Counted from the first letter of the stretch, positions 1 to 9,080 are shown. The stretch: DNA of 64,000 nt from Oryzibacter oryziterrae (GCF_021864535.1 NZ_JAKJIC010000003.1:62001-126000), one strand, 5' to 3'. Numbers and translations: made by a program. The notes: generated by a model from the sequence alone, not told the origin.

Positions 1-212
1 CTGCCACCGAAGGTTATGATCGAAACCTCGACGCGCAACGATGTGATCGGATCAGACATTATTTCGTTCTTAAACGAAATCAAGCCCTCATTGAGACGGT
101 CAATTTTGCCATCATCAAACATAGACCCCGACACGTCCAGTAGAAGCACTACCGGACAGCGATCTTCCTGGTTTATCGCAAATTCAAAATCGTCAAATTT
201 GCCATCGGACAT
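1..212 (-). CDS. VWA-domain protein, TerY-like (3' part outside window)
   Basis: Only the N-terminal 70 or so residues lie in the window; the gene runs off the left edge. Residues 24-30 read LLDVSGS, the DxSxS MIDAS motif of von Willebrand factor A domains, followed by the helix and second strand (VSIITFGG) expected of the fold. The short leader before the first strand resembles TerY-like VWA proteins, which in many bacteria sit with a PP2C phosphatase and a protein kinase. The start ATG at 212 has GGGAG seven bases upstream. The TerY assignment is inferred from the N-terminus alone; the VWA assignment is secure. Confidence 0.75.
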   Translation of the reverse strand, partial: MSDGKFDDFEFAINQEDRCPVVLLLDVSGSMFDDGKIDRLNEGLISFKNEIMSDPITSLRVEVSIITFGG

Positions 213-520
213 TTCCAAACTCCCAATGAATCAAATTGCATGAAGTTGAGTAGCATATCAAGCTTGCCACGCATAGTAGCGCAAACCCGTGGCGCACCTT
301 AAAACCGATTTGATGGGATAAAGGGCGAAGCGTCATTTCCTCACACATTCCAAAGTCATGTGACGGTGGATCGCCGCCAATCCGAAGTGCAAGCTCGACA
401 CCTGCTGCACGCGATGCATCAGGGTGGACTGGCAGATCATACCGGTCCCGCGCATTCCTGACTCTCAGGCTATGCAAATCAGCTCGGTTCTGATTCCCTC
501 CGTTCTGGGGAGGGACTTCG
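213..520. other. Intergenic, no gene seen
   Basis: No plausible coding frame with start and ribosome site. The segment separates the VWA gene from the insertion-sequence debris and probably contains the VWA promoter. Confidence 0.4.
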
Positions 521-855
521 ATGTCGAGCAAACTCATCATCCGGACGGACATCGACGTGGAGACACTGCGTCGAAGGGCGCGGCTTGAACGGACGGGCGG
601 GTTGCGACTCGGCTTCTGGCCATCGCCAACGCTCTTGACGGCATGAGCCGGGCCGTGGCTGCGCGGGCCGCCGGCATGGATCGGCAGACGCCGCGCGATT
701 GGGTCATCCGCTTCAACGCCGAAGGTGTCGACGGCCTTTGCGACCGCAAACGCCCCGGCGGCGGATTGTTTCTGAATGAGGGTCAGCAGGCGGTATTGCG
801 GGGCCTCGTCCTGCGCGGTCCTGACCCGGATCGCGACGGCGTTTCCGCGTGGCGG
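521..855 (+). pseudogene. IS630-type transposase, 5' fragment, frameshifted
   Basis: The ATG at 521 opens a frame matching the N-terminus of IS630-family transposases (RTDIDVETLRRRARLER). The frame breaks near 602, and the homology resumes in another frame as the helix-turn-helix part (ALDGMSRAVAARAAGMDRQ, then NAEGVDGL and GPDPDRDGVSAW). Similarity stops near 855, so the catalytic DDE region is missing. It is a dead remnant; identification rests on recognisable family motifs. Confidence 0.7.
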
Positions 856-1004
856 ACACCTCGAAGAACCAGACTTTTTCCTCTGAAGGGTGCAACCAGG
901 TGCTTCGGCATGTGGAGACAAACGGTCGGCACGCTCTTGTCATCGCCCTCAACCCTGTTCGGAGGCCTTGGACTGCGGCATCTGCCGTCAGGCGGGTGCG
1001 CTTC

Positions 1005-1180
1005 GGCCCTCAAAGTGGATGTAACGGCGGATGTTGTAGGCGATGATGGCGAGGCCGATCTTGGTTTTGGCTCTTGCCATGCCGATGGTGCGGATGAACA
1101 AATCGAAGATCGACTTCTCGTGAGCAAAGACACCTTCGACCACCGAACGCACCCTCGATCTCGCCGGGTTGGCCGCCTTC
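1005..1180 (-). pseudogene. IS5-type transposase, 3' fragment
   Basis: Minus-strand reading gives the C-terminal end of an IS5/IS1182-type transposase: RSRVRSVVEGVFAHEK, then LFIRTIGMARAKTKIGLAI and YNIRRYIHFEG. Only this last part is present. It abuts an IS66 fragment on its 5' side, so a deletion or nested insertion joined the two. Confidence 0.65.
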
Positions 1181-1261
1181 TGCGGTTCGGTTCGATCGCA
1201 GCCCGGTTTGCGGCGGAAGTGAAAGAGCGTCATCAGGCCATGATGATCCCGGGCCATCCCA

Positions 1262-1435
1262 GTAGATCAGCTTCAACCGGTCCGCCTTACGAGACCGGAA
1301 CACGAAGACCGTTCCGGCGAACGGGTCCTTGTGCAACTCGTTATTCACCAAGGCCGCCAACCCGTCATGACCCTTGCGGAGATCCACCGGTTTGGTCGCC
1401 ACCATGATTCTGACGCGGTTCGACGGAAAGATCAT
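1262..1435 (-). pseudogene. tnpB: IS66 family TnpB (Orf2), truncated
   Basis: The ATG at 1435 overlaps the stop of the IS66 orfA remnant (ATGA), the normal IS66 arrangement. The product starts MIFPSNRVRIMVATKPVDLR, continues as GHDGLAALV, DPFAGTVFVFRSRKADRLK and LIYWDG, and then loses similarity near 1262, where the IS5 fragment begins. About half of the usual protein is missing. Confidence 0.75.
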
Positions 1436-1821
1436 GTCGCCGCAGCCAGTGCACGCGCGATGGCAGCGATCCGGGCCACAGACGCGCCTTCCTCCAGACG
1501 GATAGTCACCGGACCGACGACAATCTCGGCACGGGAAATAGCTTTGACCGTCAGCGGCTCAGGGGATGGTGGTTCCACAACCATGGCCGCAAACTCGACC
1601 GCGTCTTCCGGCTCTGGCAACACCAACTTGCCTTGCCTCGCTTGCGCGCGCCAGGAAGACAGATGGGTGGCCTTCAGCCCGTAGCACTCGGCCACTTCAT
1701 TCACCGTCACGCCTGGTAGTCAGCTCTCCGACACGATCCAGGCCTTGACCTCGTCAGGCCATTGGCGATGTGCCTCACGTCTGCTTCGTCGCGTTGTGAG
1801 AACCTCCAACGTACTCTCCAT
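1432..1821 (-). pseudogene. tnpA: IS66 family TnpA (Orf1) with in-frame stop
   Basis: The full-length frame starts at ATG 1821 (MESTLEVLTTRR...) with typical IS66 Orf1 sequence (AHRQWPDEVKAWIVSES). A TGA codon then falls where the family usually has Leu-Arg-Pro. The same frame continues as PGVTVNEVAECYGLKATHLS and runs to the stop at 1432. Apart from the nonsense codon the gene is complete. IS66 also needs TnpB and TnpC, which are truncated or absent, so the element is immobile. Confidence 0.7.
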
Positions 1822-1919
1822 GGAGAAACTCCTTGTCGCTCATCCATGGAATGTCGATCCCAGATCAGGCGACAGCAGACAACGTGGGGTTAGAACACCG
1901 GTTACGACCATTGAGCCAT

Positions 1920-2273
1920 TTACGAAAGAACAATCCGAGGGGTTAACTCACTTTTGCTCCCCAGCTGATAGTATCTCGACCGCGTTCGCCCCCATTTTCC
2001 GCGCGCAGAGACGACGCAAAGATCGCTTGTGGCAATGTAGCGACCCGCCCCAGCGAGGATAGGGTGACCCGTTACGCATCCCACCAGGCACGGAACTGAC
2101 GCAAACGCAATTGACCACCCATCGAGTACCGGCGCTACATGAAGGGAAACCTCATCCGGTTCGCCTCGATCCCGCAGATGTCGAAGATCGGCCAGCAATC
2201 GCTCCAGCCGGACGATTTCCCTGTCCAGTGCCCCCCCGCCGCTAAGCGAGGTGGGATTGTCAATGTCGATCAC
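1920..2273 (-). CDS. Small protein coupled to the FtsH-like protease (DUF6634-like)
   Basis: 117 residues from GTG 2273. GGAGG lies six bases upstream, inside the end of the preceding AAA/protease gene, whose stop is at 2260; the 14-base overlap implies translational coupling. The N-terminal third is a charged helix (DREIVRLERLLADLRHLRDR). The rest contains LDGW, CLVGCVTGHP, and a C-terminal RTRSRYYQLG. The pattern DGW...GHP...RT-SR-Y-LG resembles a small alphaproteobacterial family I recall as DUF6634; that name is from memory and unchecked. No enzyme motif or membrane segment is seen. The function is unknown, presumably linked to the upstream protease. Confidence 0.6.
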   Translation of the reverse strand: MIDIDNPTSLSGGGALDREIVRLERLLADLRHLRDRGEPDEVSLHVAPVLDGWSIAFASVPCLVGCVTGHPILAGAGRYIATSDLCVVSARGKWGRTRSRYYQLGSKSELTPRIVLS

Positions 2274-4197
2274 TGAGAGCCTCCGGGAGAATGTCGTCGT
2301 CAATTATGGAACGGATTGTGGAAAGGGTCAGCTCGCTCTCGGTGACGAGCAACTCCGACATCCTCATGAGGGCATTCTTGCCTCCGCGAACGATTGCTCT
2401 AGCACGCTCCATACAGACTGCCAGAACCTCGTCAACACTGCGCCTTAGGCCACTATCCATATGCCGAACCTTGGTAGGATCGTCGATAATCCGAGCGAGC
2501 GATCCGCTCATTCCGAGCGTGCCGGCCATATAGAGCGCGAGCGAGGTCGCTTGGCCGAGATCCGACAACTCCGAAAGACCCGATCCCTCGGTCCAGTCTC
2601 CGTACACCAGTTCTTCTGCGGCCATACCGGCGAGCATCACAACGATCTCGTCTTGAATCTCTGATCGAGACCGGGAGCCGAACAGAGATGCTTCAAATGT
2701 GGTTCTGCCAGCCGCGATCTGCCCCGTGTCCGAAGCGATTTCGCGCAAGATCTTGATGCTATCCAGGCGTCCATGGCCCAGAACGACAGCCGCAAGTCCA
2801 TGACCGCATTCATGAACGGCCGCCCGGCGTCTGATCTGCTCCGGTAAAGGATGGACGACCGGAAGCGCGAGCAGATAATCGTCGAAGCGCTGTGGACGAG
2901 AGGCCCGGCGCGCGAAGCGCTTGGCGAAGCGAACGAGAGCTTCCAGATCTGCGCCGGTCCTTCCCTCGGTTCTGTCCGCTATCCGTGCGAGTTCTACGTC
3001 CGGTATCGTCGCGCCGTGGTACCTCATAATTTCAATTCGGGTACGGCAGTCGGGCATCGGAATTTCGATCCATGCCTCAAGGCGGCCAGGCCGAATGAGG
3101 GCCGGATCGAGTACGTCTGGCGGATGGAAGTTGGATGTACCGATGACGATAACACCTTCGCGCGTGTCCGCTCCGTCGAGCAGTTCGAGTAGAGCCGCAA
3201 CCACTTTGTTGTCATAGTCACGATGCTGCGAGTCGAATTTCGCTCGATCGCCGACGACATCGATCTCATCAATCAGTAGGACTGACGGAGCTTGCCTTAC
3301 GGCGCTGGCAAAAGCGCTACGCATCGACTTGAGCATGTCGCCAAGATGCCCTGAGCTTTGCCATTTCGCGATGCTTCCGGCGATTAATGGGATCTTCGCG
3401 GAACCTGCTATCGCCTTTGCAAAGGTGGTTTTTCCTGTTCCCGGCGGACCGTAAAGGACGATGCCACGGTCCACATCGGCCCACTTTATCTTACCGGCCT
3501 TCCAGTCCTCCAAATCGCGAATCACTTCTTTCGCCCAAATCGTGGCGGTTCCCATACCGGGGAGTTCGTCAAGCGTGAGCGTTTCCTTCCTCGGCGTGGC
3601 GCTTCTTTGGCCGAGAGCTTCTGTTACGCGTCTCACGGCCTTTACCACCTGCTCCGGCTTTCGCCCAATCTGAAAAATGTGGTCATACGCCGGAAGATTG
3701 GATGTGGCGATGCCCAAGACCTCGGTTGATTCAAGCTCAAAACCGACGGTCAGTCTTGCGGCTGCCTGCAAGTCACGCGCCGAGACGGGCCGAATTGAGA
3801 TTACATCCTCCACGTATGAAGCAAAGGAAGCTGGGACGTCTGAGAGGTCGGAAGCAAACCCTGCGCACCATCTCTCGTCAGTCGTCGGTCCATTGGCGCT
3901 CGCCTTGTCTGTCGGAAATAGGAATGTCTTGCCGGAGACGCTCCGTGGGTCGCTTAGCTTCCACGCGAGCTTTCTGCACAGAGCGTCCCACGCAATCTGG
4001 TAGAGAGCTGGATCAGTCCCTGCAGGAGCGACACAGACCACAGTCACAGGTCCCGTCTCCATCCGCTTCAATAGATGCCGAATTGATGAGATCAGGGTTG
4101 CCCAGACGCATACACTTGAGAATTGGTGCTGCCCCGCCGTATCCAGCGCGGAGATGGGGCGACGCTTCTCGCGTTTTATCGATTTCCAACGAGGCAT
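2260..4197 (-). CDS. Soluble FtsH-like AAA ATPase / M41 zinc protease
   Basis: 645 residues from ATG 4197, chosen because GGAG lies five bases upstream; a TTG at 4338 would add 47 residues. The N-terminal 200 or so residues match nothing I recognise. The AAA module has Walker A GPPGTGKT (about 250-257), Walker B LLIDE (about 307-311) and the second-region-of-homology RPGR. The M41 peptidase module has HECGH (about 462-466), where FtsH has HEAGH, and a downstream SDLGQAT whose Asp fits the third zinc ligand. Both activities therefore look intact. True FtsH has two N-terminal membrane helices; none is evident here, so this should be a cytosolic ATP-driven protease. It lies in an accessory island beside a TerY-like gene, so a defence or stress role is possible but inferred. 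Confidence 0.85.
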   Translation of the reverse strand: MPRWKSIKREKRRPISALDTAGQHQFSSVCVWATLISSIRHLLKRMETGPVTVVCVAPAGTDPALYQIAWDALCRKLAWKLSDPRSVSGKTFLFPTDKASANGPTTDERWCAGFASDLSDVPASFASYVEDVISIRPVSARDLQAAARLTVGFELESTEVLGIATSNLPAYDHIFQIGRKPEQVVKAVRRVTEALGQRSATPRKETLTLDELPGMGTATIWAKEVIRDLEDWKAGKIKWADVDRGIVLYGPPGTGKTTFAKAIAGSAKIPLIAGSIAKWQSSGHLGDMLKSMRSAFASAVRQAPSVLLIDEIDVVGDRAKFDSQHRDYDNKVVAALLELLDGADTREGVIVIGTSNFHPPDVLDPALIRPGRLEAWIEIPMPDCRTRIEIMRYHGATIPDVELARIADRTEGRTGADLEALVRFAKRFARRASRPQRFDDYLLALPVVHPLPEQIRRRAAVHECGHGLAAVVLGHGRLDSIKILREIASDTGQIAAGRTTFEASLFGSRSRSEIQDEIVVMLAGMAAEELVYGDWTEGSGLSELSDLGQATSLALYMAGTLGMSGSLARIIDDPTKVRHMDSGLRRSVDEVLAVCMERARAIVRGGKNALMRMSELLVTESELTLSTIRSIIDDDILPEALSDRH

Positions 4198-4408
4198 TGC
4201 GACTCCAAATCCGTTCGCATAGACGCGCGAATCACTGAGCGACAAGGTGGAGTATGCCCTCGCCAATGAGCTCGTCAACAACAAATGAATCCACACAGCA
4301 TCTTTTATGAGTCCATATGGATTCGTTTTGCGATTCAAAAAGCACTCGTTTGACGCATTCAGCCGACTGCCCCAGAACTGGTGAGTTCGTCAGCTGCCAC
4401 GCAGGGCC

Positions 4409-4687
4409 ATGAGTGATCTGAACTTGATGATAAGGGCCGGTCGCCGAGCCCTCGGCATGTCGCAGCGTGAGCTAGCCGATGCGGCGGGCGTTAGCCGTGC
4501 GACCATTTTTCGGATGGAACAGGGCAAATCGACATCAACGAAAACGGTCGAAAAACTCAGACTATGTCTCGCCGCCATGGGAGTCGAAGTAGCGACTGAG
4601 GTCGATGAATACCTTGGTAGAATTAGATTTCGGGTATCGGCAAAAGAACGATTATCGGAACCAGGGCGCGCCCAGGTTGACGACTAA
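4409..4687 (+). CDS. XRE-family HTH regulator, 92 residues
   Basis: Small DNA-binding protein with a complete Cro/cI helix-turn-helix at residues 9-60: RRALGMSQRELADAAGVSRA, then FRMEQGKSTS. A short tail of about 30 residues follows. It is divergent from the FtsH-like protease gene, with about 210 bp between the two starts, so it may control that promoter. Many such single-domain proteins are antitoxins or element repressors; no toxin partner is adjacent. Confidence 0.75.
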   Translation: MSDLNLMIRAGRRALGMSQRELADAAGVSRATIFRMEQGKSTSTKTVEKLRLCLAAMGVEVATEVDEYLGRIRFRVSAKERLSEPGRAQVDD

Positions 4688-5372
4688 GCTCGACAAGTAG
4701 TTTTTATGGCCACTAATTGTCCTCTGTTCGTAATGGACGTCTGGCCCCGGGATCGCGAAGCAAATTGGCGCTACAGAACAGCGTATCTCAGGATCAAGGC
4801 CTATAAGACCGGCCTTCGGCCGAGTCCAATTCCCTCTCTAATAGAAGCCTGATCTTAACGCCGGACGAAGATTGAGACTACTGCACTATATAAATCTTCT
4901 CAAATTGTGCGTCTAGTTGTGAACTTTCGGGAGGTTGTCCATTCGGGTAGATTGTGGAGACTGGAGTTACCACACCTCAGCTCTTGGATCGGAAACCCTG
5001 AATGATCATCCATAAGCATGCCCGACTGACCCCGTTGCGTCGAGAGGAAATGGCGGTTGCGGGTTTTGCGAGCTCCACTAGGTGGGCTTTCCGCTCGTCA
5101 GGCAGCATGCGGTTCGGGGAACAGACGGCCCCTTCGCGTGTCTGTAGCGCGGATCGAGGTATGCAAATTCAAAAGTAGCAACGGAACCGATAGAGTTACC
5201 TGCTTTTCTCGCCGGCTGTGAGAAATCCCGCAACGGATAGGGTTGCGTTTCCGCTCTGGGAGCTGTGAGTTATATGGGCCTGTCTGCCAGAGATTTCTTG
5301 TGGTTTGGGCTAACTAGCTGATCATAGTGTTATTGTCGGATATTTCCCGTAAATCATTGAATTTAAAAATAA
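4688..5372. other. Non-coding debris up to the island edge
   Basis: About 690 bases without a convincing gene. On the minus strand near 5045-5130 a short frame reads NRMLPDERKAHLVELAKP, which looks like a broken gene, but it has no start context and I cannot name it. The composition is less GC-rich than the flanking chromosome. The right end is the junction with the truncated thyA. Confidence 0.4.
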
Positions 5373-6053
5373 TTAGTGAATTTTGTGAATCGTTATGCCG
5401 GAAAAAAACGGGAGGCCGAGGAACACGTCGCAGGAGCGCTGGTAGAGCATCCCGTTCAGCCGGCCGTCGCTGGTGACGTGATACTGATAGACCATGTGGC
5501 AGGGCGGCAGGGCCATGTCCGGCAACTCCGCCACGTTCCAGGCGTGGAACAGCATGCGGCGGCTGGCCGGCGTGGTCTTCAGCATGCGGATCAGATCGGC
5601 GATCTGGTCATATTCGCGCCCGTCGTTGCCGAGCCACCGGCGCCATTGCTTGCCGTAGATCGGGCCAAGCTCGCCCCATTCGGCGGCAAAGGCGTCGTCA
5701 GACAGGATGCGCGCCTCGAAGGTTGCCTGGTCGATGTCCTCCCCCGTCGCCTTGCGATATTTCGCCAGTGGCCAGTCGGTCCAGATGCGCACATTGTCGG
5801 CGAGCAGCGGCCGCAGCTTGGTGCCACCGGTCAGGAACCAGAGCATCTCCTTGATCGCCGTCTTCCAATAGACGCGCTTGGTGGTCAGGATTGGCAGCGT
5901 GCCGTCCGAGAGATCGAAGCGCAGCATGGCACCGAACAGCGAGCGCGTGCCGACGCCGGTACGGTCAACACGTTGATCCCCCTTGGCAAGGATCAATTCC
6001 ATGAGGTCGAGATACTGGTATTCGGGGTGACGCACGCCTGCGCTCCTGTCCAT
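5373..6053 (-). pseudogene. thyA: Thymidylate synthase, 3' end lost at island junction
   Basis: ThyA methylates dUMP to dTMP using methylene-tetrahydrofolate. The N-terminal 215 or so residues are a good ThyA: DRTGVGTRSLFGAMLRFDLS, LTTKRVYWK, LGPIYGKQWR, the catalytic Cys in LPPCHMVYQYHV, and RSCDVFLGLPF. Immediately after LGLPF (about 5405) the homology ends. Ten foreign residues follow (FSGITIHKIH), then a stop, where an intact protein would continue with the conserved Asn and the dUMP-binding His/Tyr. The missing part is essential in this family, so the protein should be inactive. The break coincides with the start of AT-richer accessory DNA. A cell with this allele needs ThyX or a second ThyA. 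Confidence 0.85.
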
Positions 6054-6227
6054 GCGGTCCCGAGCGATGGACCTCGGGTGTGTCTCGTTCTTACTAGCAG
6101 ATCATGTCCCGTCTTGTCCCGATTCGACTGTTTTCCCCAGGAGACGCGTCTGATGCCCACGGCTCCCGACGTCGCTCGAAGGCCCCGTTCCCCGCATGGG
6201 TTGTTGCCATTTTGGTTCAGGATATAA

Positions 6228-6255
6228 GTATGAGGAACTACAATTTTCCTCATAC
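6228..6255. promoter_or_regulatory. NikR operator (exact GTATGA-N16-TCATAC)
   Basis: The two half-sites GTATGA (6228-6233) and TCATAC (6250-6255) are separated by exactly 16 bases, the consensus for the nickel-responsive repressor NikR. It lies 84 bases before the nikM-type start. Nickel-loaded NikR would shut the operon, which identifies the transporter as a nickel importer. Confidence 0.9.
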
Positions 6256-6338
6256 CTTTTCGTTGACGTCGCCCCTGTTCCGGCTCTACCTTCGGGGCCA
6301 CTCTTTCGCGGCTCTCAAGGCGTTTGGAAGGTTGAGCC

Positions 6339-7394
6339 ATGCATATTCCTGACGGCTATCTCTCCCCCAGCACCTGCGCGGCCACCTTCGCCATGGCGGC
6401 GCCCTTCTGGTATGTGGCCTCGCGCAAGGTGAAGGCGCAGCTGCACACCAAGCTGGTGCCGCTGATGGCCGTCGTCTCGGCCTTCTCTTTCGTGGTGATG
6501 ATGTTCAATCTGCCGCTGCCGGGCGGGACGACCGGCCACGCGGTCGGCTTGGCCGTCGCGGCGATCGTGCTCGGCCCCTGGGCGGCGGTGCTGTCGATCT
6601 CCATTGCACTTCTGATCCAGGCGGTATTCTTCGGCGACGGCGGCATCACCGCCATTGGCGCCAACTGTTTCAACATGGCGATCGTCGGCCCCTTCGTCGC
6701 CTACGCCGTCTATCAGGTGATCGCCGGTCGCTCGGCGCTGACCTCGGTCCGCCGCGTGGTGGCGGCGGGCGTTGCCGGCTATGTCGGCATCAACATGGCT
6801 GCCTTGATCGCGGCCATCGCGTTCGGCCTGCAGCCGATGCTGTTCCACGATACCACCGGCGCGCCGCTCTATGCGCCCTATCCCCTGTCGATTGCCGTAC
6901 CGGCGATGATGATCGGTCACCTGACGATCGCCGGTATCGCCGAGGCGGTGGCCGCCGCGGGGCTGGTTGCCGTGCTCCAGCGCTACGAGCCGGAACTCCT
7001 CGATCTCACCGCCAGCCGTCACGTGGCGGAGCGCGGATGGGGGCAGACCCGTGGCCTCTGGTTCGGGCTCGGCCTCTTCATGCTGCTCAGCCCGCTCGGA
7101 TTGCTCGCGGCCGGTACGGCCTGGGGCGAATGGGGCGCGGAAGACTTTGCCGATCCCGCCGTCCGGCAGGAGATCGCCGCCGCCTCCGGCAACGTGGCGC
7201 CACCCGCCGCCGTTCCCGCCGGTCTCGAGCGCCTGTCGGGTGTCTGGTCGGCTCCGATCCCTGACTACGCACCGGCTTTCCTCAAGGACGAGCGCCTCGG
7301 CTACATCCTCTCGGCGGTGATGGGCAGTGGTCTCGTGCTGCTGGTCTTCGTCGGCTTCGGGGCGCTGCGCGATCGCAGAAGCCAGAGCGCTTGA
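6339..7394 (+). CDS. nikM: Nickel ECF transporter substrate-capture protein NikMN
   Basis: 351 residues. The S-component of a group I ECF transporter begins MHIPDGYLSP; the N-terminal Met-His is a metal ligand in this family. About six membrane helices follow (for example IALLIQAVFFGDGGITAIGA). After residue 235 there are two more hydrophobic segments flanking a periplasmic loop (PDYAPAFLKDERLGYILSA). This is the NikN/PDGLE-type part, so M and N are fused and no separate nikN is needed. It is first in an operon with nikQ (13-base gap) and nikO. The NikR box upstream argues for Ni rather than Co; chemistry alone would not tell. Confidence 0.9.
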   Translation: MHIPDGYLSPSTCAATFAMAAPFWYVASRKVKAQLHTKLVPLMAVVSAFSFVVMMFNLPLPGGTTGHAVGLAVAAIVLGPWAAVLSISIALLIQAVFFGDGGITAIGANCFNMAIVGPFVAYAVYQVIAGRSALTSVRRVVAAGVAGYVGINMAALIAAIAFGLQPMLFHDTTGAPLYAPYPLSIAVPAMMIGHLTIAGIAEAVAAAGLVAVLQRYEPELLDLTASRHVAERGWGQTRGLWFGLGLFMLLSPLGLLAAGTAWGEWGAEDFADPAVRQEIAAASGNVAPPAAVPAGLERLSGVWSAPIPDYAPAFLKDERLGYILSAVMGSGLVLLVFVGFGALRDRRSQSA

Positions 7395-7407
7395 TAGGCA
7401 GGGCAGC

Positions 7408-8265
7408 ATGGAGGATCCGGCCTATGGTGTCTGTACCTGTCGCGGCAAGAAGCGGCGCGGTCTGCTCGAAAGCCTGATCTTCGGCCTGATCGGCGCCGAC
7501 ACCCATTCCCTCGAGGCGGAGACGACCTCGGCCTTGCCCGGTCTGCTGCAGGGCGTCGATCCGCGCCTCAAGCTGGTGTCGCTGCTGGCGCTGATCGTCG
7601 CGGCGGTTTCGACCCAGAGGCTGACGGTGCTGGCGGCCCTGTTCCTGCTGGCCGTCGGCCTCGCTGTGGTCTCCCAGATCCGCCTTGCCAGACTGGTCCG
7701 CCAGGTGTGGATCGGCGTGTTCCTGTTTTCGGGCGTCATCGTGCTGCCGGCGCTTGTCCTTGTGCCGGGCGAGACGATCGCCCATCTGCCGCTCTTCGGC
7801 TGGCCGATCACCCTGCAAGGCCTGCGCAGCGCCAGCTTCGTCATCGGCCGGGCCGAGACGGCGGCGACGCTGTCGCTGCTGCTGGTGCTCACCACGCCCT
7901 GGCCGCATGTCCTCAAGGCCCTGCGCAGTCTCGGCATGCCCGCTGCGGTCGTTGCCATTCTCGGCATGACCCACCGCTATATCTTCGTGCTGATGCAGTC
8001 GGCGCTGCAGATGGCGGAAGCGCGACAGAGCCGGCTGATGGCGCCGCTCGACGGCCCGGCCCGGCGACGCCTGATGCTGACCATGATCGGCATGCTGCTG
8101 TCGCGCACGCTGACCCTTGGCACCGAGGTGCATGCCGCCATGATCGCGCGTGGCTATCGCGGCGAGGTGCGCCTGCTCGACGAGTTCCGCACCCGGCCGT
8201 CCGACTGGGCCTTTCTCCTGGCGACGCTGGCCGTCGCCGCCACCATCCTCGGAGGACGCCTGTGA
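7408..8265 (+). CDS. nikQ: ECF transporter transmembrane protein (nickel set)
   Basis: 285 residues, T-component (CbiQ family) that couples the ATPases to the capture subunit. There are several membrane helices (LVSLLALIVAAVSTQRLTVL, LFLLAVGLAVV, WIGVFLFSGVIVLPALVLV). Cytoplasmic coupling sequence: ALRSLGMPAAVVAIL and, near the end, AMIARGYRGE, the Ala-Arg-Gly signature that docks on the ATPase. The start at ATG 7408 follows the nikM stop closely; the stop overlaps the GTG of the next gene. Upstream in-frame codons exist but lie inside nikM. Confidence 0.9.
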   Translation: MEDPAYGVCTCRGKKRRGLLESLIFGLIGADTHSLEAETTSALPGLLQGVDPRLKLVSLLALIVAAVSTQRLTVLAALFLLAVGLAVVSQIRLARLVRQVWIGVFLFSGVIVLPALVLVPGETIAHLPLFGWPITLQGLRSASFVIGRAETAATLSLLLVLTTPWPHVLKALRSLGMPAAVVAILGMTHRYIFVLMQSALQMAEARQSRLMAPLDGPARRRLMLTMIGMLLSRTLTLGTEVHAAMIARGYRGEVRLLDEFRTRPSDWAFLLATLAVAATILGGRL

Positions 8266-9080
8266 GCGGATCCGCCTTTGATTTCCGCGACGTCGTCTAT
8301 GCCTACCGGTCGCAGCGGGCGCTCGACGGCGTCAGCTTCTCCATCGGTCTCGGCGAGCGCGTTGCCCTACTCGGCGCCAACGGGTCCGGCAAGTCCACCT
8401 TGCTCAGGATGATGGATGCGCTGGTCTTTGCCGTCGGCGGGACGGCGCTGGCCCTGGGCGGACCGCTCACCGAAGCGGCCTTTGCCGAGGAGGCCACCAA
8501 CTTCGCCTTCCGCCAGCGCGTCGGCCTCGTCTTCCAGAACCCTGATGTCCAGCTGTTCAATCCCACGGTGCTCGACGAGCTTGCCTTCGGACCGCTGCAA
8601 CTCGGCTGGGACACGGCGCGCGTCCGCCGGGCCATCGATGCCATGCTCGATCGCTTCGGCATCACTCACCTACGCGATCGCTCGCCGCATCGGCTGTCGG
8701 GCGGCGAGAAGAAGCGCGTCGCCATCGCCTCGGTGCTGATCACCGAACCGGACGTATTGCTGCTCGACGAGCCCACCGCCGCCCTGGATCCGGAAAGCCG
8801 CGCCGATCTCGTCGCCTTCCTGTCGCATGGCTTGCGCGAGGGCCAGACGGTCATCACCGCCATCCACGACCTCGACATCATCGACCACATTTCCGATCGC
8901 TCGATCGTGCTCGACCGGGGCAAGGTCGCCGCCGATGCGCCGACGCTCGACGTGCTGCACGACATCGATCTCCTGCGCCGCACCCATCTGGTGTTCGAGC
9001 ATCGCCACAGCCACGGCATCGCCGCCGCCGCGCTGCATGGCCATTTGCACGCCGCGCCCGACGGCGGTGCTACGACCTGA
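8262..9080 (+). CDS. nikO: ECF transporter ATPase (nickel set)
   Basis: 272 residues from GTG 8262, overlapping the nikQ stop (GTGA), with GGAGG upstream. ABC ATPase: Walker A GANGSGKST, Q-loop VFQNPDVQLF, signature LSGGEKKRVAIA, Walker B LLLDEPTAALDPES, H-loop His in AIHDLDII. The C-terminal 25 residues are His-rich (FEHRHSHGIAAAALHGHLHA), fitting nickel buffering or sensing; this tail is absent from the neighbouring cobalt-set ATPase. The gene ends 11 bases inside the convergent cbiO. Confidence 0.92.
   Translation: MSGSAFDFRDVVYAYRSQRALDGVSFSIGLGERVALLGANGSGKSTLLRMMDALVFAVGGTALALGGPLTEAAFAEEATNFAFRQRVGLVFQNPDVQLFNPTVLDELAFGPLQLGWDTARVRRAIDAMLDRFGITHLRDRSPHRLSGGEKKRVAIASVLITEPDVLLLDEPTAALDPESRADLVAFLSHGLREGQTVITAIHDLDIIDHISDRSIVLDRGKVAADAPTLDVLHDIDLLRRTHLVFEHRHSHGIAAAALHGHLHAAPDGGATT

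Noticed and set aside
5045-5130. Short minus-strand frame NRMLPDERKAHLVELAK
   Set aside because: Too short, no start context and no family recognised; noted only as possible debris.
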